From Algimonas arctica (GTDB lineage: Bacteria; Pseudomonadota; Alphaproteobacteria; Caulobacterales; Maricaulaceae): DNA of 64,000 bases. Both the position numbers and the translations under genes were made by a program. The stretch spans positions 278,183-342,182 of the forward strand of contig NZ_BMZH01000003.1 in NCBI RefSeq assembly GCF_014652695.1, read 5' to 3'. The notes under the pieces are model-generated. The model saw nothing but the letters and a program-made list of their open reading frames with translations. It ran no database searches and was not told where the DNA came from. Below, one piece after another: positions 53,145-62,219 of this stretch; position 1 is the stretch's first letter; each line of letters opens with the position of its first letter.

Positions 53145-56100
53145 ATGACGTCGAAATCCACCGGGGTATCTAGAAATACTGCTTATCGTGAACGGGCGCG
53201 TCGAGGCGCTCTGATGTTGGGTGTCTCCTCTATAGTGTTGGGGCTCGCGCCAAGCGTGTGGGCGCAGGATACGACAGCCGACGAGATCGTTGTTACGGGA
53301 TCGCGGCAAGTCATCCAAGATTCCATCGCGCTTAAGCGGGGGAGCACGCAGATCGTTGACGGTTTGTCGGCTGATGAAATTGGTGATATTCCCGCTCTCT
53401 CGATTGGTGAGGCACTGGAAAACATCACGGGCGTTGCGTCTCACCGTGAGAATGGCGGCGCTACGGAAGTGTCAATTCGCGGTCTTGGACCTTATCTGTC
53501 GTCGACTGTTGTGAACGGTCGTGCGGCAACAAACGGATCGGGTGACCGCTCTGTCAACTTCTCGCAATTCCCCTCTGAACTCGTCAGTAAACTCGCGGTC
53601 TTCAAAACGCAGGACGCCAGTCAGATCGAAGGAGGTGTGGCCGGTCAAATCCAGCTCGATACTCTCAAGCCGTTGGACTTTGGCAAGCGTCGGATCCAGT
53701 TCGATGTCAAAGGCAATGTCAATCCGGACCAATTGAAACAAGACGATACAGTCGCGGGCGATATTGGCTATCGGTTCACGGGTAGTTATGTCGATCAATT
53801 TGACCTTGGTGAGGGTGAAATCGGTTTTTCAATCGGTGTTCAGCGCAGTGATATTTCGCAGCCCGAGGCCGAAAGTCGTCAAACAGGCCCGACCAGTAAC
53901 TCACGCCCGGCGTGTCTGATTACCGACGGGTTGGCGCAATATACCGATCAGACCAATGGCGGAACATTTACCGGTTTCTCCAACAACCCTGAAACACGGG
54001 ATCGTGGCGACGATGATTGCGATGATTTCAACGATCGCCGCAACCCCGCGAATGAAACCACACGCGGCTCCGACACGGAAGGTGTGGACACCACATTGGT
54101 CAACGGCTCAATCGTCGATGCCGGAACGCCGTTCGCGTTTGCGCCGTCACAACGTCACTTCCGTCAGAATGATACGCGCGATCAGCGTGATGCCATCTTT
54201 GGTGCCATTCAATGGGCGCCCAATGCCAGGATCGATATCAACCTCGATGCGCAGTGGTCCGAGCGGACACAATCAGAGCTTCGTAACGACCTGACGTTCA
54301 ATGGCGGGCGCCGGAATGATACATCCCTGAACGTTGGTCCGGGCGGAACAACGACGACGTTGGATAGTTTGGTCCTGACACCACAAGGCGGCATCTTGCG
54401 GTCGATTACAGACAATACGATTGAAGTTCAGGGCGGCGATTTCGAACGCAAGGAAACCTACCTCGGTCTGGGTCTGAATGTCGACTACGAGCTATCTGAT
54501 CGCCTGACTGTGTCGGCTGATTTTGCGCATTCAAATACGGAGCGGAACGAGCGCGCCTTAGAGTATCGTATTCAGTCAAATATTTCGCCTGTTATCGAAT
54601 TTGATCAGCGCGTTGGGAACATCCCGCTTTACACGCTGTATGACGAAGTTTTTGATGTTAACGACCATGACAATTATGTGGATCGCCTCCGCGTTCGTAT
54701 CGATAATGATGGCCTGCGGGACAATACAATCAATTCCGCTCGCTTTGATGTCGACTACGCGCTTGAAGGAAGTGTCTTTACCAACCTTAAGGCGGGCGTT
54801 CGTCTAGCGCAGCAGGACTATCTCGAGCTGCCCGGCGGGACGGATTCTGGTGATCCATTTAACATCAACGCCGGTCGTTTTTCTTTTGAAATTGAAGATA
54901 ATACGGATCTCAACATCAACAACCGTCAGGTTGTTGATGGGTCCGGGTCGGCGGCGACAGGACTCTCTTCCAGCTGGGTTGATATTATTGCGTCAACAAA
55001 TTCAGCGTGTCGGACAGATTTCGCGGAAGGCAATTCCTTCCTCAGCAGTCAGCGCAGCGGTGATCTTATTACCAACGTGGCTGATGACGGCACGATCCTA
55101 AGTTCTTCGAACTCTTGGGCAACTTTTGACGCGCGCTGTATTGCAGAAACGGCCGTCTCCTCTCTTAACTCTGTCTTGGATCAAATCAATTTAGCCATCG
55201 CAGATCGGGGGGATGTCGATGATCCCTTGTCTACTTTGAGTGCCGGAATTCCGGGTCTCATCGAAGAGAACAGCCGGACGATTGATGTCAAAGAAACCAC
55301 GACCGCATTTTACGCGATGTCGGATTATGAGACGGCGTTTAATGGCCTCCCTGTTTCCGGGAACGTGGGTGTTCGCATCATTCAGACGGATGTCGAGGCC
55401 ACTGGCTATCGCCCTGAATTGACCGTGACCGATACCAACGGCGTCTTCACAATCGCTGAAGGATCTCTTGAGGCGGTTACCGAGAAATTCGATTATACTG
55501 AAATCCTGCCAAGTGCGACCGCGATTGTTGAACTGTCTGACGACAAAATAATTCGTCTCGGCGTCTTCCGCGCTCTGTCGCGACCCGATCCTGCGAATAT
55601 GGGCTTTGGTCGGAGCATCAATGTCATCGGAGAAGATGAGGATGCAACATCACTGGCGGAATTGATCCAGAACGTCTCCGCGAGCGGTAATCCGTCTCTC
55701 GGGCCGTTAACCTCTTGGAACTTCGATGCGGGCTACGAATGGTACCCTAATGATGACTCGATCCTCGCCATTGGCGCTTACTACAAAGTCTTCCAAGGCG
55801 GATTCGAAAATGTCGTTCAGAACGAAACCTATTCCGTGAACGGGACAGACCTTACCTTCCCGGTTTCAGTCCAACAGGTTGGCGAAGAGACAAGCAATTT
55901 GTTTGGTATCGAGCTCACAGGGTCACACCGCTTTAGCTATCTGCCGGGCTTGCTCAGCGGACTGGGGACGAAGATCAGCTATAACTATGTCGATTCGGAC
56001 TTCGAGTTTGAAGACAGCCGTTATGGTGACGCCTTTACCCGTGCTTTGGACGGCACGGTAACGCAGACGAACGCAGGCGTCATTGCCCCGGGTGGTTTGC

Positions 56101-56417
56101 CGGGTCTTTCGGAGCACACATTATCAGCACAGGTCTATTACCAGATCGGCGAGCTCGACCTTCAGGTGAATTACAAATACCGCAGTGAATATTTCCAACC
56201 CTTTGTCTCTGATGGAACGCGCCTGCGGTTTATCGGTGATGTCGGGGTCTGGGAAGCGAGAGCGTCTTACAACGTCACAGATAATTTCCGTGTCAGCCTT
56301 GAGGCGATCAATATCTTCAGTGCGCCGAAAGAGCAGTTCGCATTCGTTCGTGATGATCTTTACGAAGTGAATGATTACGGACCACGGGTCTTCTTCGGCC
56401 TAAGAGGCAGATTCTAG
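53145..56417 (+). CDS. Large TonB-dependent receptor, carbohydrate-type (probable alginate oligomer uptake)
   Basis: A 1090-residue receptor. Signal peptide ends near APSVWAQ. TonB box: DEIVVTGSRQ. Plug features are QVIQDSIALKRGSTQIVDGLSADEIGDIPALSIGEALENITGV (in pieces), EVSIRGLGPYLSS, NGRAATNGSGDRSVNFSQFPSELVSKLAVFKTQDASQIEGGVAGQIQL (in pieces). The GGVAG motif and the length over 1000 mark the Caulobacter-type receptors that import sugar oligomers. The barrel ends PRVFFGLRGRF with the final aromatic. Downstream are a FadR-like regulator and a PL6 alginate lyase, so alginate oligosaccharide is the likely ligand. Confidence 0.9.
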   Translation: MTSKSTGVSRNTAYRERARRGALMLGVSSIVLGLAPSVWAQDTTADEIVVTGSRQVIQDSIALKRGSTQIVDGLSADEIGDIPALSIGEALENITGVASHRENGGATEVSIRGLGPYLSSTVVNGRAATNGSGDRSVNFSQFPSELVSKLAVFKTQDASQIEGGVAGQIQLDTLKPLDFGKRRIQFDVKGNVNPDQLKQDDTVAGDIGYRFTGSYVDQFDLGEGEIGFSIGVQRSDISQPEAESRQTGPTSNSRPACLITDGLAQYTDQTNGGTFTGFSNNPETRDRGDDDCDDFNDRRNPANETTRGSDTEGVDTTLVNGSIVDAGTPFAFAPSQRHFRQNDTRDQRDAIFGAIQWAPNARIDINLDAQWSERTQSELRNDLTFNGGRRNDTSLNVGPGGTTTTLDSLVLTPQGGILRSITDNTIEVQGGDFERKETYLGLGLNVDYELSDRLTVSADFAHSNTERNERALEYRIQSNISPVIEFDQRVGNIPLYTLYDEVFDVNDHDNYVDRLRVRIDNDGLRDNTINSARFDVDYALEGSVFTNLKAGVRLAQQDYLELPGGTDSGDPFNINAGRFSFEIEDNTDLNINNRQVVDGSGSAATGLSSSWVDIIASTNSACRTDFAEGNSFLSSQRSGDLITNVADDGTILSSSNSWATFDARCIAETAVSSLNSVLDQINLAIADRGDVDDPLSTLSAGIPGLIEENSRTIDVKETTTAFYAMSDYETAFNGLPVSGNVGVRIIQTDVEATGYRPELTVTDTNGVFTIAEGSLEAVTEKFDYTEILPSATAIVELSDDKIIRLGVFRALSRPDPANMGFGRSINVIGEDEDATSLAELIQNVSASGNPSLGPLTSWNFDAGYEWYPNDDSILAIGAYYKVFQGGFENVVQNETYSVNGTDLTFPVSVQQVGEETSNLFGIELTGSHRFSYLPGLLSGLGTKISYNYVDSDFEFEDSRYGDAFTRALDGTVTQTNAGVIAPGGLPGLSEHTLSAQVYYQIGELDLQVNYKYRSEYFQPFVSDGTRLRFIGDVGVWEARASYNVTDNFRVSLEAINIFSAPKEQFAFVRDDLYEVNDYGPRVFFGLRGRF

Positions 56418-56523
56418 TCAGGTCGCCTCGTCCGAGGGTCGCTCATTATCTCTATTGAGTTTCCAATCGGCCTTGTTTCGCAAGCGCCCGTGGAAACTCT
56501 CTAGAGGATAGAGGGACTGTAGA

Positions 56524-57273
56524 ATGGCTGATAAGCGACTCTACCATCAGGTTGCTGACCAGATCGTGGATTTGATCGACTCGGGCGCATTTCCGCCCGG
56601 CAACAGATTGCCGGGCGAACGTGATTTGGCGAGAAGATTTGACGTCAGTCGGGTTTCGATTCGAGAAGCAGAAATTGCGCTACAAGCCGTCGGACGTCTC
56701 GATGTTCGTGTTGGCTCGGGGGCCTATGTTTTAGACCCCGCCGATGGGATGTTCGGGGTCCTGCCGGTTGTCACCGCGTTTGAGCTAACCGAAGCCCGAG
56801 CGCTCTTTGAAGCCGAGACGGCGGCGCTCGCGGCGCCGATAATTTCAAAGGCTGATCTGGATCATCTTGAACAGCTTATTCAAATCATGGCGGCTGATCC
56901 AGACGTGGGTGTCTTATCCGCAGAAGAGGCCGACCAAGACTTCCACCGGACCATTGCTAAAGCGACGAATAATCCGGCGATCACGCATACCATCGAAAAT
57001 CTCTGGCACATGCGGTCTGAGGCCGTGAAAGTTCAGTCGATCTATACTTCAGTTTGTGAAAAAGACGTCCGTCACCGGGCGCAAGAGCACCGGAACATCC
57101 TTGATGCGCTAAAGGCACGCGACAGCGTGGCCGCCCGGACCGCTATGCGTGCTCATTTCACGCGAATGATAGAAGCGCTTCTTATCGCGTCCGAGGCGGA
57201 AGCTTATCGGCAAGTTAAGCAACAGGCCTCGGAGAGCCGATCCCGTTTCTTGATAAGCGCTCGACTAGATTGA
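56524..57273 (+). CDS. FadR-subfamily GntR transcriptional regulator
   Basis: A 249-residue repressor/activator. The winged helix (residues 5-70) reads YHQVADQIVDLIDSGAFPPGNRLPGERDLARRFDVSRVSIREAEIAL (given in parts). The FCD domain (about 85-225) has metal-binding-type residues in DFHRTIAKATNN, EHRNILDAL and RAHFTRMIEAL. FCD regulators sense small acids such as uronates. Two palindromes sit just downstream, in the gap before the PL6 gene, and are candidate operators. It is 106 bp after the receptor gene and probably controls the locus in response to an alginate degradation product. Confidence 0.9.
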   Translation: MADKRLYHQVADQIVDLIDSGAFPPGNRLPGERDLARRFDVSRVSIREAEIALQAVGRLDVRVGSGAYVLDPADGMFGVLPVVTAFELTEARALFEAETAALAAPIISKADLDHLEQLIQIMAADPDVGVLSAEEADQDFHRTIAKATNNPAITHTIENLWHMRSEAVKVQSIYTSVCEKDVRHRAQEHRNILDALKARDSVAARTAMRAHFTRMIEALLIASEAEAYRQVKQQASESRSRFLISARLD

Positions 57274-57280
57274 GAGACTT

Positions 57281-57306
57281 CATACCAATATTGAAATATT
57301 GGTATG
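57281..57306. promoter_or_regulatory. Candidate operator: CATACCAATATT-GA-AATATTGGTATG
   Basis: A perfect 12-bp inverted repeat with a 2-nt spacer, 8 bp after the GntR stop codon and about 58-83 bp before the PL6 start. Its half-site TTGGTAT resembles the half-sites of uronate-responsive FadR-family regulators such as ExuR/UxuR. It could also act as a terminator stem, but it lacks a U-run. Confidence 0.6.
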
Positions 57307-57310
57307 AATC

Positions 57311-57322
57311 TTGGTTGACCAA
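57311..57322. promoter_or_regulatory. Candidate second GntR operator TTGGT-TG-ACCAA
   Basis: A 12-bp site with perfect 5-bp arms and a 2-nt centre, 5 bp from the first palindrome. TTGGTnnACCAA is the classical pattern recognised by FCD-type GntR proteins of the uronate group. Two such sites in tandem before the PL6 gene support local regulation by the adjacent GntR protein. Confidence 0.5.
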
Positions 57323-57363
57323 ATCTCTTAGCTCCGCTTAAGTCTTCACGTAACGGCAGGAAC

Positions 57364-59682
57364 ATGTCGCAAGGGAATTACAGGCAATTGCAAATGCGCG
57401 ATCAATATGACCGGAATTCATTGACTGGCTTAAACCGGAAATGGGGCGCGCTAACGAGTGGTATCGTGGCCGCGTTTGTTTTGGCGCCATCGCTGGCCGT
57501 TGCGGCGGACATTCTTGTGCACTCGCAAGATGAATATGAAGACGCTGTTGATGATGCCGTTCCGGGCGATACGGTCTTGCTCGCCAACGGATCATGGGAC
57601 GATTTTGAGATCGTCTTCACAGGGGAAGGTAAAGCCGACAAACCAATCACCCTGACGGCGCAGACAAAAGGCGAGGTTTTTTTAACGGGACAGTCCAACT
57701 TGCGGCTGGGCGGCAATCATCTTGTCGTGTCAGGGTTGGTATTCAAAGACGGCTACACCCCGACACGCGACGTCATCTCTTTTCGCCGCACCAAACAACA
57801 TTTGGCCAATCATTCGCGCGTCACCGAAATAGTGATTGATAATTTCAACCAACCCGAACGCTATGACGTTGATTTTTGGGTGATGATGTATGGCCAGAAC
57901 AACCGCTTTGATCACAATCACCTTGTAGGGAAACGGAACAAAGGTGTCACCATGGCAGTGCGCCTCGACACCAAGGCCAGCCAAGAAAACCGACACCGAA
58001 TAGACCATAATTACTTCGGTCCTCGCCCTGTGCTTGGCTCCAATGGGGGGGAAACCCTGCGTATTGGAACGAGTAAATATTCGCTCAGCGATTCACTAAC
58101 GCTCGTTGAAAACAATTACTTTGACCGTTGCGACGGCGAAGTCGAAATTATCTCCAATAAGTCAGGAAAAAACGTCTTTCGTAATAATACATTTGATCGA
58201 TCAAAGGGAACGCTGACTCTGCGACATGGCAATGGAAATCGGGTCGAAGGGAATGTGTTTTTTGGCCACGGTGTCGATCATACGGGCGGCATTCGTGTCA
58301 TTAATGCGGACCAGACGGTCCAAAATAATTATATGGAAGGTCTGACGGGAACGCGGTTTGGGGGCGGCTTGACTGTTATGAATGGTGTCCCGGACTCACC
58401 GATTAATCGCTATCATCAAGTCAAAAACGCCCGCATTGAAAACAATACAGTGGTGAACGTCGATAATGTGCAGTTTGGCGCAGGGAGCGACGACGAGCGC
58501 TCTGCGGTCCCGCAAGACAGCACGATGTCTCACAATCTCTTCGTTCACACTGCGGCAGGCCAGATATTCACCGTCTATGACGACATGTCCGGTATAGCCT
58601 TTGACGGAAATGTCGTCTCAGGCTTTCCGGCTCCCGATTTCACAGACGGATTCCAAAAATATGACATCAGGTTGGCGCGCGCTGAAAATGGATTGCTGTA
58701 TCCCGTGGGTTTGCCAGATGTTGGCATTCGTCGTGACCTGAAGGTGACGACGAAGGACATGACGGGGGTGTCCTGGTTTCCCAAAAACGAACCCATCGTC
58801 CCTTTTGGATCCGGGAAAACGATAAAGATTGATGGCGGTGATGGCGCGCTCTTCGACGCTATCCAAGACGCGGACCCCGGTGACATTATTCACCTTAAAG
58901 CGGATGACTATAACGCCCCAATGTTTCTGAGTATTGATAAACCCATCACGATCAGAGGGGTCGGCGATGTCGCCTTCACTTTCGAACGCTCGGCTTTATT
59001 CGAAATCCTCGAGGGGGGCAGCCTTCGGCTAGAGAATGTGAAAATCTCTGGGAGCGAAGCCCCAGATAATGTTGGTAATACTGTTATCCGGACAAGCCCC
59101 TCCTCCATGTTGGTTAATTACCGTGTTGAAATCGTCGACTCAGAGTTCTCAGATCTGAACGCCAACCGCGACTTCAACGTGATTAAGGGCAGTAAAGGCA
59201 CATTTGCTGATCATATTTTGATCCAGAACTCCAAGTTTTCGAACGTGAGTGGGTCCGTTATTCGACTAACGGAAGAAATCGACGATAAGGGTATCTACGG
59301 TGCAGAATATATCACCGTCGAAAATTCATCGCTTACCAATATCGATGGCCCCGTTTTCGACATCTATCGGGGCGGGAAGGACGAAAGCACCTTTGGTCCC
59401 CATGTCGGATTGTTGACGTCGACAATCACTGATTCCGGGCGCGGTAAGGGGAATGAGGCAAACGCCATGCTCCGCCTTCACGGCGTTCAAGTTACCGACG
59501 TTGAAGACACAGTTTTTCGAAACTCAGGCGCAATCTTAATCAAACATACAGTCGGCGAACCCAAGACGCGGATCGTTGGAAATATGTTCGATAATAGTGC
59601 TGGCATAACAGTTTTGGAGCTTACCAGCGGTTTGCCGCCAACGGCTCTGTTGTTGCGTAATGAAGGGCTCGTGTCGCCCTGA
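57364..59682 (+). CDS. Polysaccharide lyase family 6 (alginate lyase, two-domain)
   Basis: A 772-residue secreted lyase with a signal ending near AVAAD. The first beta-helix (about 50-440) is a PL6/chondroitinase-B-like domain. Active-site residues by equivalence with chondroitinase B are Glu259 and Glu261 (DGEVEIISN), the Brønsted base Lys266 and acid Arg287 (LTLRHG), with SNGGETLRIG as the calcium-binding segment. The second half (about 480-772) is another right-handed beta-helix starting DGGDGALFDAIQDADPGD. This two-domain build is that of long PL6 enzymes, most of which degrade alginate or MG-rich alginate. It follows the GntR regulator and is preceded by its operators. Confidence 0.92.
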   Translation: MSQGNYRQLQMRDQYDRNSLTGLNRKWGALTSGIVAAFVLAPSLAVAADILVHSQDEYEDAVDDAVPGDTVLLANGSWDDFEIVFTGEGKADKPITLTAQTKGEVFLTGQSNLRLGGNHLVVSGLVFKDGYTPTRDVISFRRTKQHLANHSRVTEIVIDNFNQPERYDVDFWVMMYGQNNRFDHNHLVGKRNKGVTMAVRLDTKASQENRHRIDHNYFGPRPVLGSNGGETLRIGTSKYSLSDSLTLVENNYFDRCDGEVEIISNKSGKNVFRNNTFDRSKGTLTLRHGNGNRVEGNVFFGHGVDHTGGIRVINADQTVQNNYMEGLTGTRFGGGLTVMNGVPDSPINRYHQVKNARIENNTVVNVDNVQFGAGSDDERSAVPQDSTMSHNLFVHTAAGQIFTVYDDMSGIAFDGNVVSGFPAPDFTDGFQKYDIRLARAENGLLYPVGLPDVGIRRDLKVTTKDMTGVSWFPKNEPIVPFGSGKTIKIDGGDGALFDAIQDADPGDIIHLKADDYNAPMFLSIDKPITIRGVGDVAFTFERSALFEILEGGSLRLENVKISGSEAPDNVGNTVIRTSPSSMLVNYRVEIVDSEFSDLNANRDFNVIKGSKGTFADHILIQNSKFSNVSGSVIRLTEEIDDKGIYGAEYITVENSSLTNIDGPVFDIYRGGKDESTFGPHVGLLTSTITDSGRGKGNEANAMLRLHGVQVTDVEDTVFRNSGAILIKHTVGEPKTRIVGNMFDNSAGITVLELTSGLPPTALLLRNEGLVSP

Positions 59683-59748
59683 GAGGGTCTTGTCAGGCAT
59701 TGTCAGTTTAAACCACGATGGCCGCATTTCTTACAAACAAACCCTACT

Positions 59749-59940
59749 CTAGACGGCGGTCAACTGACGCCACTCAATCAGAGACGCATCACGCAGTGCT
59801 ATGAAGCAAGGTCAACTTTCGAGGTGTCTCTGATGGTTGAAGTGGTTGTAGATTGTGGCTTCGGTTGAGCCGAACTTCTGGAGTGTCGAGATTTTCCTGA
59901 AGCGGGTCATGCCGCGCTCTCGTGGTCGGAATACGGAGCA
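59749..59940 (-). mobile_element. Remnant of an IS6-like transposase (C-terminal end)
   Basis: The minus strand reads PRERGMTRFRKISTLQKFGS, then TEATIYNHFNHQRHLES-stop, then ALRDASLIEWRQLTAV-stop. This matches the end of IS6-type DDE transposases, where RRRER-x-M-x-RFR-x-x-x-x-LQKF, H/N-x-FN-x-x-RHL and A-x-x-EW-x-L occur in this order. There is an in-frame stop and no N-terminal part. On the opposite strand at about 59950-59975 the words NRAENSRQ appear, which in intact elements stand just before RRRER, so the copy may also have been inverted locally. The rest of 59683-60278 contains no recognised gene. Confidence 0.6.
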
Positions 59941-60087
59941 TCATGCCAGCAAACCGAGCGGAAAATTCACGTCAACACACGCCGCAATAACAATCACGTC
60001 CATCATCAGTGTCACCTCGAAAGCTAAGCGCGGTTGAAAGCGATCGCGATGCATCACTCATGGATTGGCATCTATTGATCGTGGCTT

Positions 60088-60105
60088 AAGGATCGGATCC
60101 TTTTT
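60088..60105 (+). terminator. Short hairpin with T-run upstream of the kinase-dioxygenase gene
   Basis: AAGGAT-CGG-ATCCTT followed by three more T (60088-60105). Small but with a U-tract, so it could end transcription from the PL6 side. Nothing else is recognisable between 60110 and 60270 apart from a purine-rich ribosome site (GGGGCGAG) just before the next start. Confidence 0.35.
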
Positions 60106-60278
60106 CAAATACAATCACGGACGTTTACGCGGACAATGCCCGTTTTGGGGTTCCAAGAAAGCGGCCGCCGAATGTTTTCATGTCAAACCTTTCCGACTGT
60201 ATCCTGTTTCATGTTTCTGAAAGAAGTCTGTGCGATATTCCGACTTCTATTACTTGATCAATTTCGACGGGGCGAGAC

Positions 60279-62213
60279 ATGTTTGGTGAGAACCTTGAAA
60301 TGGATCGGGACGTCAATGATTGGGTCGCTGCTAAATTTCCTGACGCGAAACTTTCCCTCGTTGTTGAGCATCCATGGGCGAAAACTTGGCGCTTACTTTC
60401 TAACGATCAGACCTATTTTCTTAAACAGATTTCGAACGCGGGTCGTTTAAGAACGAGTTCTGCGGTCAATATTGCGAAGAGTTTCAGCGATATAGTGCCG
60501 CGTGTAGTCGAAGCGAGTGAAGAGCTCTCTATTCTCGCTGTCAAAGACCATGGTGGCAAAGAGCTGAGATCGCGGACGGCAAATATGGCCCTCGTCTTAC
60601 CGACCTATGCCCGCCTTCAGGCCAAAGCGATTGTGTCAAACTTCAACGCTGATTCATTGCCGAAAATCCAAATGAGCGCATTATACGACGCGCTTTTAGA
60701 GTTCCTTGATTCTGAGAGAACAGGCGACCTAAGGGAGTTTGTCCCTGCGTCTAAATTCCTAGGGTCATCGAGCGCGCGCCATTTTCATCGATTATTTGCG
60801 ACGCTGCGTCCGACTCTTGAGCCACATTTGCTGAAAGCGGAACTACTCCCGAAAACAATAAATCATTGCGATCTTCGCCCGCCCAATATGGCGAAACGAA
60901 AGGATGGCTCCATTGCTATCTTTGATTGGGATGACGCGTGTTGGGGACCCGCGGGTTTATCGCTTCACGCTCAATTTAGCGGATGTGTGAGGCCTCACAT
61001 CGCTCTCAATGCAGATTTAAGTAAAGACCATACGCGGTCTGTGCTGGAAGACAGAGACAGTATTGATGCTTACATCACGCCTTTTGTGGAACAGAGCATA
61101 ATTACGGCAGAGGAAATGCGGGCCCATCTGACCTGGGCAATCGTCGCAGGCGCACTCTACTATGTGGTGAATTTTAAGAATTATGAAACGCCAAAAAGCG
61201 CCGCCCGGAAAGTAATTGGTAAGAACATTACAAAGCGCTTGAATAGTGTTTTAGATGTATTGGATTTGGTTGCGCAGTCAGACGCAGGCGAAGCAAAGCG
61301 AATTGCCGAAACCTATTTTTCATGCAGTCAATGGAACCGACTTGAGCAGCTCACTAAAGCGTATGGCGACTCACTCTTGGACCTCCCGAAACTGAATGAC
61401 ACTGCACTTGAAGAATCAAGAAAACCCGATGTTTTCCCGGCGATTACCTTCTCTGACAAAGAGCGGGAGTGTGGTGTTTGTACGCCTGACAATGCGCGGC
61501 TTGCGGCAAAGATATACCGAGAGCAAGGCGCCGTGCTTCTGAAGAACGCCCTCAACAGAACAATGATTGAAGAATGCAAAGAGCATTTGTTTGAGCGCTA
61601 CGGCGAGTATTTCCAAGACAAACGTCCAAAAGACTCACTGCGTGTTGGAAACAAGCGGTTCATGATCACGCTGGCGTTAGCTGGGCCTTTAAGCCAACCG
61701 GAAATTTTTGCGCCACCAACGGTCATGCCTATTCTTGAGCGGCTTCTCAGCAACAAACTTATTCTCGGAAGTCTTGTCGCTGTTACATCCTTACCAGGGG
61801 CCAAGACCCAATCCCGTCACCGTGATCATCACGCGCTCTTTCCCGAGGAAAACATTACCCCCCCTCCCTTTGCGACATCCGTTATGATTCCACTCATTGA
61901 GATGAATGAGGAGGTGGGCGTCACACGTCTCTTTAAGGGGACGCATCTTCAACCAACCGACGTCGCGAACACAATGCCCGCGCAAGATCCTGTCGTCCCT
62001 GTCGGATCGTGCTTTCTCATGGACTATCGCGTCCAACACCGAGGCATGGCGAATGTATCTTCGAATAAGATTAGGCCCGTTATTACCTTGGTTTTCCAGC
62101 GCCCTTGGTTCCGGGACTATGTAAATTACGACAATCAGGACCGGATGATTATTTCGCAACAGGATCGCGACGCCGTGCCCCAAGAATACCGGCGGCTACT
62201 TGATTGGAAGTAA
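60279..62213 (+). CDS. APH-like kinase fused to PhyH-type Fe(II)/2-oxoglutarate dioxygenase
   Basis: A 644-residue two-domain protein. Residues about 1-330 form an aminoglycoside-phosphotransferase/choline-kinase fold: INHCDLRPPNM carries catalytic Asp198 and Asn203, and AIFDWDDA carries the metal-binding Asp216. Residues about 400-630 form a PhyH-like dioxygenase: HRDHHALFPE (His514, Asp516), then DYRVQHRGMAN (His587) and RPVITLVFQRPWF (Arg599 for 2-oxoglutarate). All residues needed for both activities appear present. Start at ATG 60279 behind GGGGCGAG. Six bp downstream is a second APH-like kinase gene. Likely modification of an alcohol-, amine- or peptide-type substrate by hydroxylation and phosphorylation. 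No signal peptide. Confidence 0.8.
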   Translation: MFGENLEMDRDVNDWVAAKFPDAKLSLVVEHPWAKTWRLLSNDQTYFLKQISNAGRLRTSSAVNIAKSFSDIVPRVVEASEELSILAVKDHGGKELRSRTANMALVLPTYARLQAKAIVSNFNADSLPKIQMSALYDALLEFLDSERTGDLREFVPASKFLGSSSARHFHRLFATLRPTLEPHLLKAELLPKTINHCDLRPPNMAKRKDGSIAIFDWDDACWGPAGLSLHAQFSGCVRPHIALNADLSKDHTRSVLEDRDSIDAYITPFVEQSIITAEEMRAHLTWAIVAGALYYVVNFKNYETPKSAARKVIGKNITKRLNSVLDVLDLVAQSDAGEAKRIAETYFSCSQWNRLEQLTKAYGDSLLDLPKLNDTALEESRKPDVFPAITFSDKERECGVCTPDNARLAAKIYREQGAVLLKNALNRTMIEECKEHLFERYGEYFQDKRPKDSLRVGNKRFMITLALAGPLSQPEIFAPPTVMPILERLLSNKLILGSLVAVTSLPGAKTQSRHRDHHALFPEENITPPPFATSVMIPLIEMNEEVGVTRLFKGTHLQPTDVANTMPAQDPVVPVGSCFLMDYRVQHRGMANVSSNKIRPVITLVFQRPWFRDYVNYDNQDRMIISQQDRDAVPQEYRRLLDWK

Positions 62214-62219
62214 CTTCAG

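Noticed and set aside
60136..60450. Plus-strand frame of 104 codons at the start of the kinase-dioxygenase gene
   Set aside because: It overlaps that gene in another frame, and its sequence is not protein-like.
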